A stretch of 44,821 nt of DNA from NCBI GenBank assembly GCA_964633815.1, contig CAZWHW010000014.1, positions 1 through 44,821 of the forward strand. The letters run 5' to 3'. This DNA comes from CALKZN01 sp964633815 (GTDB lineage Bacteria > Pseudomonadota > Gammaproteobacteria > Arenicellales > Arenicellaceae). Below are positions 16,219 through 25,497 of this stretch, piece after piece; within the stretch, counting starts at the first letter, position 1; each line of letters begins with the position of its first letter. The notes beneath the pieces were generated by a model. The model searched no databases and was not told the DNA's origin. It saw nothing but the letters and a program-made list of their open reading frames with translations. The translations under genes were made by a program, and so were the position numbers.

Positions 16219-17145
16219 TTAGCTGATTTCAGCAGTCAGCGCGTCTGGATTATCAATAGCGCCGGTTTCTATTGTTTTATTAATACGCTTAATCATGCCA
16301 GATAAAACTTTTCCAGGGCCACTTTCAATGACTTTTGAAACATTGAATTCATTCATCATTTTTTCAACGCTTTTCACCCATAAGACAGGCGAATCTAATT
16401 GCGCGACTAAATAATCTCTAACTTGATCGCTAGAAGTCGCTGTTGCCACATTACAATTATGAATAACTGGAATGCTAGGCAGTTTTAGATCAATACGCGC
16501 AATGCGTTCGCGTAACCTTTCTGCCGCTGGTGTCATTAATTTACTATGTGCAGGTATACTGACTGGCAAAGGCAAAGCACGTTTTGCTCCTGCCGCCTTG
16601 AAAAGCCCAACAGATGCATCAATAGCTGTTTTTTCTCCGGCAATAACTACTTGACCTGGGGCATTGAAATTGACTGCTTGTATAACTCCGTTTTCTGCAG
16701 CCTCTTCACAAGTTTTAATGACCGCTTCATCATCTAAACCAATGATAGCCGCCATCGCCCCTTTTCCTGCTGGCACCGCAGATTGCATATAGCGGCCTCG
16801 ATCTTGTACAAGAGTTACAGCATCAGAAAAAGCGATTGAGTTAGCACAAGTTAATGCAGTATATTCTCCTAAACTATGTCCTGCCATGACATCTGGCGTA
16901 ACTCCGCCTTGTGCTTGCCAGATACGCCAAACAGCAACACCAGCGGTTAATAATGCAGGTTGAGTAAATTCAGTTTGACTTAATTGGTCAGTTGGACCTT
17001 CTTGGCATAATTGCCATAAATCATAACCTAACACTTCAGAAGCTTCTGAAAATGTATCAATAACGTTGGCATATTGCTCGCTTAATGGTTTTAACATGCC
17101 AATGGCTTGAGATCCTTGGCCTGGAAAAATAAATGCTGTACTCAT
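16219..17145 (-). CDS. fabD: Malonyl-CoA:ACP transacylase
   Basis: Loads malonyl groups onto AcpP. GQGSQ (9-13), the nucleophile S91 in GHSLGEY, the R118 of the GRYMQ segment and H200 in SIPAHSKLM match the catalytic set of the family. Length 308 is standard. In most relatives fabH stands between plsX and fabD; here only 114 bases separate these two and fabH is absent. Confidence 0.97.
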   Translation of the reverse strand: MSTAFIFPGQGSQAIGMLKPLSEQYANVIDTFSEASEVLGYDLWQLCQEGPTDQLSQTEFTQPALLTAGVAVWRIWQAQGGVTPDVMAGHSLGEYTALTCANSIAFSDAVTLVQDRGRYMQSAVPAGKGAMAAIIGLDDEAVIKTCEEAAENGVIQAVNFNAPGQVVIAGEKTAIDASVGLFKAAGAKRALPLPVSIPAHSKLMTPAAERLRERIARIDLKLPSIPVIHNCNVATATSSDQVRDYLVAQLDSPVLWVKSVEKMMNEFNVSKVIESGPGKVLSGMIKRINKTIETGAIDNPDALTAEIS

Positions 17146-17259
17146 TTGTTTACCTCAAATTATCTAGTTTGAGAATTTAGTATTCAAATACATGGGCTGT
17201 GTTTTGCAATATATTTGAATTGGAAAACTACTCAATTATTTTTAGCTATTAACTGACTT

Positions 17260-18282
17260 TTATTTTATAACCTTGTCAGCTTCAAGCTGTTTGATTGCTG
17301 CTAAAATGCGTTCAGGTAATTGTAGTTTAGCTTCTTTTGTTGCTACCTGAATAGCCGTTAAAAACCCTATCTCATCTGCGCCACCATGACTTTTTATGAC
17401 CACTCCTTGCAATCCCGCCAAAGTTGCGCCATTGTATGCTCTAGGGTCTAAACGATCTTTGATCGTTCTGAATGTTTTAAATAATAGCATGGCAAATAAT
17501 TTACGAAATATGCCATTAGAAAGTTCTGTTTTAGCAATATTGGTAACTAAGTTTGCGGCCCCTTCTGACGTTTTTAATGAAATATTACCTTCAAAACCAT
17601 CACATACAATCACATCGGATTTATCTGTGAAAATCTCATCCCCCTCGATGTATCCTTTATAATTTAAACCAGATAGGTTTAGCAGTTCTGCCGCTGCTTT
17701 GACCTTGGCATTGCCCTTAATTTCTTCTGAGCCTACATTTAACAAATGGATTCTAGGTTTTTCTATATTGTGGGCAACTTTAGACACCTCAGATCCCATA
17801 TATGCAAACTGTAATAGCATTTCAGGGCTTGAGTCGACATTTGCGCCAAGATCCAACATATGAACAGCGCGTTGTTCTGTTGGCATTGCTGAGCAAATTG
17901 CTGGACGTTCGATCCCTTGTATCATTTTTAATACAAAACGTGATGTAGCCATCAAAGCACCAGTATTGCCGGCGCTCACACATGCATCAGCACGACCTTC
18001 TTTTACTAAATTGATAGCGACTCGCATTGAAGAATCTTTTTTCTTTTTAAGAGCTAAAGCGGGAGATTCATCCATTTCCACTACTTGGCTAGCATGTTCG
18101 ATACTTAATCGGTCTTTTATCTTATCAATATTATTTTCAGTTAGATAAAAATTAAGTTTTTCACGGTCTCCCACCAAGATTACTTTTAGATCAAGATCTA
18201 GTTTGAGAGCTTCAATAGCTGCAGTAATGGTAATGCTCGGGCCAAAATCGCCGCCCATTGCATCAATCGATATGGTTGTCAT
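17260..18282 (-). CDS. plsX: Phosphate acyltransferase
   Basis: Converts acyl-ACP to acyl-phosphate, the acyl donor for PlsY in phospholipid synthesis. The N-terminal ISIDAMGGDFGP, SAGNTGALMA and the DGFEGNISLK segment are PlsX signatures. Length 340 is within the family range. It lies 222 bases downstream of rpmF, slightly farther than the tight rpmF-plsX coupling seen in many relatives, which leaves room for a promoter. Confidence 0.96.
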   Translation of the reverse strand: MTTISIDAMGGDFGPSITITAAIEALKLDLDLKVILVGDREKLNFYLTENNIDKIKDRLSIEHASQVVEMDESPALALKKKKDSSMRVAINLVKEGRADACVSAGNTGALMATSRFVLKMIQGIERPAICSAMPTEQRAVHMLDLGANVDSSPEMLLQFAYMGSEVSKVAHNIEKPRIHLLNVGSEEIKGNAKVKAAAELLNLSGLNYKGYIEGDEIFTDKSDVIVCDGFEGNISLKTSEGAANLVTNIAKTELSNGIFRKLFAMLLFKTFRTIKDRLDPRAYNGATLAGLQGVVIKSHGGADEIGFLTAIQVATKEAKLQLPERILAAIKQLEADKVIK

Positions 18283-18504
18283 ATAAATTGTATAGTATTC
18301 AATTATTATTTTAGGATTAGACGATATGTATTCAGTCTAAATTAGAAAATCTACAGCTACTTAGCTTAACAGCCAAATGTGTAATAAGTCTATATTAAGA
18401 ATACTGGGTACTTAACTTTGAGTTAAGTACGAAAATACGCACAAGAGCAGGAAATTGGTTTGTTATCCTGCTCAAATGCTATACATTAAAGCACGTTGAA
18501 GGAT

Positions 18505-18684
18505 TTACGCGCCTTTAACGTTAACTACTTTTTTGCCACGATAATGACCTGTAGCAGTCACTTGATGGCGACGATGTTGCTCACCAGTCACATTATCAGT
18601 TGATAAAGTTGATTGATTCATTTCATCGTGTGAACGACGCATACCCTTACGCGACGTTGATTTTTTACTTTTCTGGACTGCCAT
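18505..18684 (-). CDS. rpmF: 50S ribosomal protein L32
   Basis: A 59-residue basic protein beginning MAVQKSKKSTSRKGMRRSHD and ending GKKVVNVKGA, a full L32 of the proteobacterial cysteine-free type. The ATG at 18684 has GAGGG about 11 bases upstream, and the TAA is at 18507-18505. The yceD (DUF177) gene that usually precedes rpmF is not here; pncC lies upstream instead. Confidence 0.95.
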   Translation of the reverse strand: MAVQKSKKSTSRKGMRRSHDEMNQSTLSTDNVTGEQHRRHQVTATGHYRGKKVVNVKGA

Positions 18685-18835
18685 TTTGGGTACCCTCTAA
18701 AACTGTAATTTCAGTTTAAATTTCTTTGGCGCGAATCATATAGATAGGAATAAAAAGAGTCAAAAAAAAACAGATAAAAAAACGTCTTTTTCCTACATAA
18801 TTAATACAATATAGTCAGATTTATAGCATATAGAA

Positions 18836-19342
18836 CTATTCCGTCTGATCAAGGAGTATTTGAAAGGCATGGTTAACTGCAGATTGCCTTACATTAATTC
18901 GATCGCCCTTAAATAATTCTGTGGTCGAACGCATTCCTTTTTTATTACCATATGCAAAACAAACTGTGCCAACTGGTTTGTTCAAAACAGCTCCGTTTGG
19001 ACCGGCGATACCCGTTATAGCAACACCCAAATCAGCATTTGCTTTATCAAGTGCGCCGCATAACATCTCAATTGCGACCTGTTCACTGACGGCCCCATGC
19101 TTGTCTATAATCGAAGATTGCACGCTTAGCATGTCAATTTTGGCGGCATTGCTATAAGTCACATAACTTTGTTCAAAAACTTCAGAACTACCTTCAATCT
19201 CGGTCATAAAAGCGCTGGCTAAGCCTCCTGTGCATGATTCAGCGAAAGTCACTTTAAGGTTTGATGTTCGGCATTTTTGTTGTAGGAATTTAGCTAATCG
19301 TAAAGTTGATTTAGCTAATGAGGATTCTAAATTTAATGACAT
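18836..19342 (-). CDS. pncC: Nicotinamide-nucleotide amidase (CinA C-terminal family)
   Basis: A single CinA C-terminal domain of 168 residues that would deamidate nicotinamide mononucleotide to nicotinate mononucleotide in pyridine-nucleotide recycling. The signature ESCTGGLASA with its serine-rich nucleophile region, SYVTYSNAAK and AITGIAGPNG are all visible. The N-terminal CinA (COG1058) domain is lacking, which is the usual short PncC/YgaD form. It is next to recA in many relatives; recA is not nearby here. It is a probable single-gene unit with rpmF downstream. Confidence 0.92.
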   Translation of the reverse strand: MSLNLESSLAKSTLRLAKFLQQKCRTSNLKVTFAESCTGGLASAFMTEIEGSSEVFEQSYVTYSNAAKIDMLSVQSSIIDKHGAVSEQVAIEMLCGALDKANADLGVAITGIAGPNGAVLNKPVGTVCFAYGNKKGMRSTTELFKGDRINVRQSAVNHAFQILLDQTE

Positions 19343-19605
19343 ATTGCTTCTTATTTCTGAGAAATGTTAACAAACCATGATTTCTTTGGATTTTAATCCA
19401 ATTTTTACGCAATAATACTTTATCTCTGTAAGCGCTATGTGTACTATCCGCATTCTGAAAAAATTGCTGTGTTTGTATGCTTTTTTTATGATTTTTAAAG
19501 TATAACAAACATAATTTTAACGGTTTAATCAATTGTCTATTATATCCATGCATATGACTATAACAGCTATTGAACAAACAACATTGATAACGAGACGAGT
19601 TAGAC

Positions 19606-21696
19606 ATGGCAGATCTATCTAAATACCGCAACATTGGTATCTTCGCGCACGTAGATGCGGGTAAAACAACAACGACTGAACGTATTCTTAGCCTAACAGG
19701 CAAGATTCACAAAATTGGTGAAGTCCATGACGGTGAAGCTACGACTGACTTCATGGAACAAGAGCAAGAGCGTGGCATCACGATTCAATCTGCTGCAGTA
19801 ACTTGTGAATGGGATAACCATCGTTTCAATATCATTGATACACCTGGGCACGTTGATTTCACTGTAGAAGTATATCGCTCGTTAAAAGTTTTAGATGGCG
19901 GTGTTGGTGTATTCTGTGGTTCAGGTGGTGTTGAGCCGCAATCAGAAACTAACTGGCGTTATGCGAATGAATCAGAAGTTGCACGTGTGATCTTTGTTAA
20001 TAAATTAGATCGTATGGGTGCGGACTTCTATCGTGTAACTGATCAAATCAAAAACGTTCTAGGCGCTGTGCCATTAATTATGGTTCTACCTATCGGCATC
20101 GAAGATGATTTCATTGGTGTTGTTGATCTACTAACAGAAAAAGCTTACGTTTGGGATAACTCAGGTGATCCTACGAAGTATGAAATTCAAGACGTTCCAG
20201 CTGACATGGTTGAGAAAGTAGCTGAATATCGTGAGTTATTAGTTGAAACGGCATTAGAGCAAGACGATGATGCAATGGAAGCTTACCTCGAAGGTGAAGA
20301 GCCAAGCGTTGAAACGTTAAATGCTTGTATCCGTAAAGGCACAATTGCACTAGATTTCTTTCCAACATACTGTGGTTCAGCGTTTAAAAATAAAGGTGTT
20401 CAATTAGTTCTTGATGCAGTTGTTAGCTATTTGCCTAGCCCAACAGAAGTTGATCCTCAGCCCGAAGTTGATTTAGAAGGTAATGAAACTGGTGAACATG
20501 CGATAGTTGACTCTGAACGTCCTCTTCGTGCATTGGCATTCAAAATTATGGATGATCGTTTTGGCGCTCTAACTTTTGTTCGAATTTATTCAGGTAAAAT
20601 CAACAAAGGCGATACCATAATGAATAGCTTCACAGGTAAGACCGAGCGTGTTGGTCGTATCGTCGAGATGGAAGCGGAAGATCGTAACGAGCTAGATAGC
20701 TGTCAAGCTGGTGACATCGTTGCAATTGTTGGTATGAAAAATGTTCAGACTGGACATACTTTATGTGATCCTAAGTCGCCAGCAACACTTGAGCCAATGG
20801 TTTTCCCTGAACCGGTTATCTCAATGGCTGTCTTCCCGAAAGACAAAGCAGCAACTGAGAAAATGGGTATCGCATTAGGCAAAATGGTTGCGGAAGATCC
20901 ATCGTTTATTGTTGAAACTGACCAAGAGTCAGGTGAAACAATTCTAAAAGGTATGGGTGAATTGCACTTAGACATTAAAGTAGATATCTTGAAGCGTACA
21001 CACGGTGTTGAATGTGAGGTGGGTGCACCGCAAGTTGCATATCGTGAAACAATCACGCGTTCAATCGAAGATTCATACACACACAAGAAGCAGTCAGGTG
21101 GTTCTGGTCAATTCGGTAAGATCGAATATACAATCGAACCAAATGAAGCTGGTGCTGGTTACGAGTTTGAATCAAAAGTTGTTGGTGGTAATGTTCCTCG
21201 CGAATTCTGGCCTGCAGTTGAAAAAGGTTTCAAAGACTCAATGGCAAAAGGTGTTCTAGCTGGCTTCCCAGTAGAAGACATTAAAGTCACATTGACTGAT
21301 GGTGCTTTCCACGCGGTAGATTCATCAGCAGTAGCGTTCGAGATTGCAGCAAAAGCAGCATATCGTGAATCAATGCCAAAAGCAGGTCCACAAATTCTTG
21401 AGCCAATGATGAAAGTTGATGTATTCACACCAGAAGATCACGTTGGTGATGTTATTGGTGACTTGAATCGTCGTCGAGGCATGATGAAATCACAAGAGCT
21501 AGGTGTAACAGGTGCACAAATCAAAGCAGACGTTCCTCTTTCAGAGATGTTTGGCTACATTGGTGACCTGCGGACAATGACTTCAGGTCGTGGACAATTT
21601 TCAATGGAATTTTTGAACTATCAAGCATGTCCTAAGAATGTTGCTGACGAAGTCATCACTGATGCAAAAGCAAAAGAAGAAGCGAAAAAGAAATAA
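19606..21696 (+). CDS. fusA: Elongation factor G, second-type paralogue
   Basis: A 696-residue translational GTPase. G1 AHVDAGKTTTT (14-24), switch I EQERGITIQSAA, G3 DTPGHVDFT and G4 VNKLDR are present, followed by domains II to V. It catalyses translocation and/or ribosome recycling. The opening MADLSKYRNIGIFAHVDAG and the segment GSGGVEPQSETNWRYANE match the second EF-G (fusA2-type) of Pseudomonas and Vibrio rather than the str-operon copy. It stands alone with a strong terminator, not beside rpsG and tuf. A GAGACGAG RBS lies upstream. Confidence 0.9.
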   Translation: MADLSKYRNIGIFAHVDAGKTTTTERILSLTGKIHKIGEVHDGEATTDFMEQEQERGITIQSAAVTCEWDNHRFNIIDTPGHVDFTVEVYRSLKVLDGGVGVFCGSGGVEPQSETNWRYANESEVARVIFVNKLDRMGADFYRVTDQIKNVLGAVPLIMVLPIGIEDDFIGVVDLLTEKAYVWDNSGDPTKYEIQDVPADMVEKVAEYRELLVETALEQDDDAMEAYLEGEEPSVETLNACIRKGTIALDFFPTYCGSAFKNKGVQLVLDAVVSYLPSPTEVDPQPEVDLEGNETGEHAIVDSERPLRALAFKIMDDRFGALTFVRIYSGKINKGDTIMNSFTGKTERVGRIVEMEAEDRNELDSCQAGDIVAIVGMKNVQTGHTLCDPKSPATLEPMVFPEPVISMAVFPKDKAATEKMGIALGKMVAEDPSFIVETDQESGETILKGMGELHLDIKVDILKRTHGVECEVGAPQVAYRETITRSIEDSYTHKKQSGGSGQFGKIEYTIEPNEAGAGYEFESKVVGGNVPREFWPAVEKGFKDSMAKGVLAGFPVEDIKVTLTDGAFHAVDSSAVAFEIAAKAAYRESMPKAGPQILEPMMKVDVFTPEDHVGDVIGDLNRRRGMMKSQELGVTGAQIKADVPLSEMFGYIGDLRTMTSGRGQFSMEFLNYQACPKNVADEVITDAKAKEEAKKK

Positions 21697-21713
21697 TTTA
21701 TTTCGTCAATTTT

Positions 21714-21746
21714 AAAAAAATCCCTGCTAATGCAGGGATTTTTTTT
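21714..21746 (+). terminator. Rho-independent terminator of the EF-G gene
   Basis: TCCCTGC-TAAT-GCAGGGA stem (21721-21738) preceded by seven A and followed by eight T, 17 bases after the stop codon. Confidence 0.95.
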
Positions 21747-21862
21747 GCCGGAAAAATGAATATCCATAATTTAAATTTAAAAAATCAGGTAAATATTCAC
21801 TATTATGATGTTCTTAGGATAGAATCAAACAGCGGAAGATATTAAAAATAAATGGGTCAAGC

Positions 21863-23452
21863 ATGAAAAAAGCAAAAATACTAATTGTGGGTGCTGGTTT
21901 TGCTGGCGTATACACGGCACTTAATTTACAAAAAAAATTACACCATGTCGCTGATATTGAGTTAATTAGTATTAATAATTATTTTGTATTTCAACCGCTA
22001 TTGCCTGAAGTCGCTTCAGGCACACTAAGTGCGCAAGATGCTGTCGTTTCACTACGAGCTATCGCCAAAGGGGTACATATTAGGCAAGCTGAAGTCATTT
22101 CAGTCGACAAAGAGAATCAATCAATCAAATTACTACAAGGGCTTCGCCTTACGGAGATTGATTTACCTTATGATCATTTAATACTGACCTCAGGAGTCGA
22201 CGCTAATAGTTCATTTATTGAGGGTATGGACGCACATGCCTTAACTATTAAAAATCTTTCAGATGCTTATCATATTCGCAACCATATTATTCAACGACTT
22301 GAATGGGCCGATGTGACAATTTCTCCTGAAACAAAACAACGCTTATTAACCTTTGTCGTTGCTGGTGGCGGCTTTTCTGGCGTTGAAACAATGGGTGAGA
22401 TTGTCGAAATGTTGCATCGTTCTTTAAAATTCTATCCCAATATCAGTAAAGAAGAATTACGCCCAATTATTGTCCAACGTGGACCAGTATTATTGCCTGA
22501 ACTACATGAAAAATTAGGCAAATATACTGAAAAGAAATTTGCAAAACGTGGTATTGAAATAATCCTTGATCAAGGTGTAAGTAAGGTTACGGCTAGACGA
22601 GTGACTCTGGAAAACGGCGATAAAATCCCCTGTTCTACCGTAATTTCAAGTATTGGTAATCGCCCTCCTGAATTTATTCAATCATTAAATATTCCCTTGT
22701 TCAGACAACGTATTGCGGTAAATCAAGATTTAAGCGTTCCTGATGTAAAGAATATCTGGGCATTAGGCGATATTGCCGCGGTACCCTTAGACAAAGACTT
22801 CGAAACATTAGCCCCGCCAACGGCTCAATTCGCTGTACAAGAAGCAAAACTCTGTGCAAATAACCTCGTTGCAACATTAGAAGGTAAAGACACAAAAGTC
22901 TTTGCTTATTCGCCCAAAGGCAGTCTAGCATCATTAGGTAGCTACTCTGGTGTTGGTGAACTATTTGGTATAAAGGTAAGCGGGATTCTTGGTTGGATAA
23001 TCTGGCGTGGTTTTTATATTTTGCGTATTCCTGGATTTGCTACCAAGGCTCGCATCACCCTGAATTGGGTATTTGATTATCTTTTCCCGCGCAGTATTGT
23101 GTATTTACAACAACAAAAAACTAGTAATGTCCGTGAGGTATATTTTTCAGCAGGCGATATTATGTTTCATAAAGATCAGTTATTAGATGCATTATGTATC
23201 GTTAAATCAGGTCGATGTGAATTACGCGATGGTAAAGGTTATGTCAGAGAATTTGTTCCAGGCGATCATTTTGGTGAGCGTTTAATCGAACGAGATCATG
23301 CCCTCACCGGTGAGTTTGTCGCTATAGAGGACTCCGTCATTCTCAAGTTTGACCGGGATTCGTTATCACAACTGCGAGATACTATGCCAATTTTAGATAA
23401 GTATTTCAAAAACATAGATCAAAGCAAATATACGCCAGAAATGCGTGATTGA
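21863..23452 (+). CDS. NDH-2-like FAD/NAD(P) oxidoreductase with C-terminal cyclic-nucleotide-binding-like domain
   Basis: Residues 1-400 form a two-Rossmann flavoprotein of the type II NADH dehydrogenase class: FAD motif VGAGFAGVYTAL (9-20), NAD motif VAGGGFSGVETMGEI (about 166) and the FAD-ribityl GDIAAVP segment. The amphipathic stretch WIIWRGFYILRIPGF and the following hydrophobic helix are the known membrane-binding tail. Residues about 423-515 add a cNMP-binding-like beta-barrel (VYFSAGDIMFHKDQLLDALC..., VPGDHFGERLIE). The phosphate-binding cassette has no arginine at the key place. It would oxidise NADH and reduce quinone; regulation through the extra domain is inference. It follows the EF-G terminator by 116 bases. 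Confidence 0.88.
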   Translation: MKKAKILIVGAGFAGVYTALNLQKKLHHVADIELISINNYFVFQPLLPEVASGTLSAQDAVVSLRAIAKGVHIRQAEVISVDKENQSIKLLQGLRLTEIDLPYDHLILTSGVDANSSFIEGMDAHALTIKNLSDAYHIRNHIIQRLEWADVTISPETKQRLLTFVVAGGGFSGVETMGEIVEMLHRSLKFYPNISKEELRPIIVQRGPVLLPELHEKLGKYTEKKFAKRGIEIILDQGVSKVTARRVTLENGDKIPCSTVISSIGNRPPEFIQSLNIPLFRQRIAVNQDLSVPDVKNIWALGDIAAVPLDKDFETLAPPTAQFAVQEAKLCANNLVATLEGKDTKVFAYSPKGSLASLGSYSGVGELFGIKVSGILGWIIWRGFYILRIPGFATKARITLNWVFDYLFPRSIVYLQQQKTSNVREVYFSAGDIMFHKDQLLDALCIVKSGRCELRDGKGYVREFVPGDHFGERLIERDHALTGEFVAIEDSVILKFDRDSLSQLRDTMPILDKYFKNIDQSKYTPEMRD

Positions 23453-23578
23453 GTTTTAAAAGTGACTCTGGACTATTTTGAATTTCTCGGAAATTTTAAA
23501 GGAATCGGTCGATGACAAATGCAATTTGATCAAAGTTAGAATGGCTATGCATTGATAAGTTTTTTCCTCTTGAAATAT

Positions 23579-24430
23579 CTAGAAGACTACCGTTTTATTT
23601 CCGTGTACTAGTATCCGATCTTCTAAATGAGCCCGTACGCCTCTAGCTAGAACGGCTTTTTCGACATCTTTACCGAGCCTCACCAAGTCTTCAATCGAGT
23701 TTCTATGACTGACTCTGACTACATCTTGTTCAATAATTGGGCCTTCGTCGAGTTGTTCAGTGACATAGTGGCTAGTGGCACCAATGAGTTTAACACCACG
23801 TCTTGAAGCCTGATGATAAGGCTTGCCGCCGATAAATGAAGGCAGAAAGCTATGATGAATATTAATGATGCGATGTTTGAATTTATCGCATAGCGACTGC
23901 GGCATGATTTGCATATAACGTGCTAATACAATGCAGTCGATATTTAGATCATCGGTAATTTGTTCAATTTTGGCGAAACCTTCTGCTTTATTGTTTGCAT
24001 CAATCGGCACATGATAATAATCGATACCATAAAACTCGGCTAATCCACGCATATCGTTATGATTAGAGATAATGCACGGGATATCGCATTTTAAATCACC
24101 ATTTCTCCAACGATCTAGTAAATCAGATAGGCAGTGAGAACTTTTGCTAACCATAAGAGCAACGCGTTTTGGAATTTCATCATCAATAACACGCAGATTC
24201 ATTGATAATTCCGTAGTTAGTGATGCAAACTTTTTTTCTAATTCTATTGCATTAAACGGCAATGAATCAGCTTTAATTTCAAATCGTGAAAAGAAATGAT
24301 TGTTTTCTTCATCTGAATGATGGGTGGCTTGAGAAATCCAACCATTGGATTCGGAAATTACTTGCCCTACGCGACCTACAATGCCAACTTGATCAGGGCA
24401 GTCAAAAACTAAACGATATGTATGTGTCAT
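23579..24430 (-). CDS. purU: Formyltetrahydrofolate deformylase
   Basis: Hydrolyses 10-formyl-THF to THF and formate, balancing one-carbon pools. An N-terminal ACT domain (FDCPDQVGIVGRVGQ, about 8-80) precedes a formyl-transferase fold with IINIHHSFLPSFIGG, the GATSHYVTEQLDEGPII segment and the catalytic aspartate in it. Length 283 is typical. It is convergent with the flavoprotein gene and divergent from the ParA gene. A single-gene unit. Confidence 0.95.
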   Translation of the reverse strand: MTHTYRLVFDCPDQVGIVGRVGQVISESNGWISQATHHSDEENNHFFSRFEIKADSLPFNAIELEKKFASLTTELSMNLRVIDDEIPKRVALMVSKSSHCLSDLLDRWRNGDLKCDIPCIISNHNDMRGLAEFYGIDYYHVPIDANNKAEGFAKIEQITDDLNIDCIVLARYMQIMPQSLCDKFKHRIINIHHSFLPSFIGGKPYHQASRRGVKLIGATSHYVTEQLDEGPIIEQDVVRVSHRNSIEDLVRLGKDVEKAVLARGVRAHLEDRILVHGNKTVVF

Positions 24431-24726
24431 AATTTAATGCTAAAAATATAAAAAAATGCCTAGTCTAAAGGTGCAGATTAACCTTCATAGATGATTGATT
24501 ATAATAGAAAAAAGTCATCACCCTTATTAACAACAATTCAATTTCCTAAATATAGAAAATAAATCTTATGTTATGAAACGTAATCGATGTTGTAAAATAT
24601 GTAAAAAACTTTGATTTAACAACTAACCTTAGCGAAAAATCTAAAACTAAATTATGACTTTAGTAGCTTGAGTTACGCTTTTATATTATCATTTTAAAAA
24701 ATTTAAAATAAATAATAATAAAATTT

Positions 24727-25407
24727 ATGAGGACCATTTTAGTAGTAAACCCAAAGGGAGGTTGCGGAAAAACCACTATTTCAACTAATTTGTCCGGTTA
24801 TTACGCAAATAAAGGTATTCCAGTTTCTTTAGTTGATTTAGATCAACAAGCTTCTAGCATAGTCTGGAGCAAAATTAGGAGCCGGAACGCAAGAGTTCCT
24901 GAAATTGAAGTTTTGGATAGCGTACAAGAGTCCTATACGTCAAAGCGTGTTATTTATGACTGCCCAGCATTAATTCCACTTGATTTAGTTTGTGATTTAA
25001 TAAATCGTTCAGATGTTGTTATTATGCCGATCAATCCGTCAAGTATTGATCAATGGGCTGTTTTAAAGTTTGTTCTTGACATTCGAAGCTTGTATAGAGA
25101 GAACAAATGTAAGCGCATTAATATTGGTTTTGTCGCGAATAGAGCCAATACTGGCTTTAATTCCTATCGAGAATTAAAAAGCTTTACTGAGATGATGAAA
25201 ATGCCTTTAATTACTTCTTTACGGAATTCACAAAATTACGTCAATGTAGCCGAAGAAGGATTAACAATTTTTGATATGCCTAACCACATTGTCGCGAAAG
25301 ATAAAGAACAATGGAAAGCATTAACTTACTGGGCTGAAGGAAAAATTCTTAAACTAAAGACAAATAGTTCTATAACTAAACTAAAGACAAATAATTCTAT
25401 AACATGA
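24727..25407 (+). CDS. Orphan ParA/MinD-family ATPase with duplicated C-terminal tail
   Basis: A 226-residue ParA-type ATPase. The deviant Walker A VNPKGGCGKTTIS (8-20), the A-prime motif LVDLDQQASS (about 36-45) and the Walker B-like VIYDCPA segment are intact. Such proteins position chromosomes, plasmids or other cargo on the nucleoid. No parB, cargo or replication gene is adjacent, so it is an orphan. The last 18 residues are two copies of KLKTN(S/N)SIT, encoded by a 27-bp tandem repeat (25351-25404). Its 5' flank and the gene are very AT-rich compared with neighbours, which would fit acquired DNA. Function not assignable. Confidence 0.85.
   Translation: MRTILVVNPKGGCGKTTISTNLSGYYANKGIPVSLVDLDQQASSIVWSKIRSRNARVPEIEVLDSVQESYTSKRVIYDCPALIPLDLVCDLINRSDVVIMPINPSSIDQWAVLKFVLDIRSLYRENKCKRINIGFVANRANTGFNSYRELKSFTEMMKMPLITSLRNSQNYVNVAEEGLTIFDMPNHIVAKDKEQWKALTYWAEGKILKLKTNSSITKLKTNNSIT
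25351..25404 (+). repeat. 27-bp tandem duplication at the end of the ParA gene
   Basis: Two adjacent 27-bp units match at 25 of 27 positions and are in frame, extending the tail by nine codons just before the stop. The two mismatches show that the duplication is not brand new. Confidence 0.93.
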
Positions 25408-25461
25408 ATTAGCTTAATTACTTTGTAGCGAAAAACCAAACTGCCCTTTTTCAAGTGTTAG

Positions 25462-25490
25462 AACATAAAAGGAATACTTTATGTTTGTTT
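25462..25490 (+). terminator. Candidate terminator between the ParA gene and rlmB
   Basis: An AACATAAA/TTTATGTT hairpin (25462-25485, 8-base loop) followed by TGTTT on the plus strand. AT-rich but in the right place between convergent genes. Confidence 0.4.
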
Positions 25491-25497
25491 TGAAAAG

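Noticed and set aside
19311..19703. 130-codon minus-strand frame overlapping pncC and the start of the EF-G gene
   Set aside because: It overlaps two well-supported genes and has no recognisable motif or RBS.
24431..24726. Possible riboswitch or small RNA upstream of purU and the ParA gene
   Set aside because: Only AT-rich sequence; no conserved riboswitch core, strong stem or terminator could be recognised.
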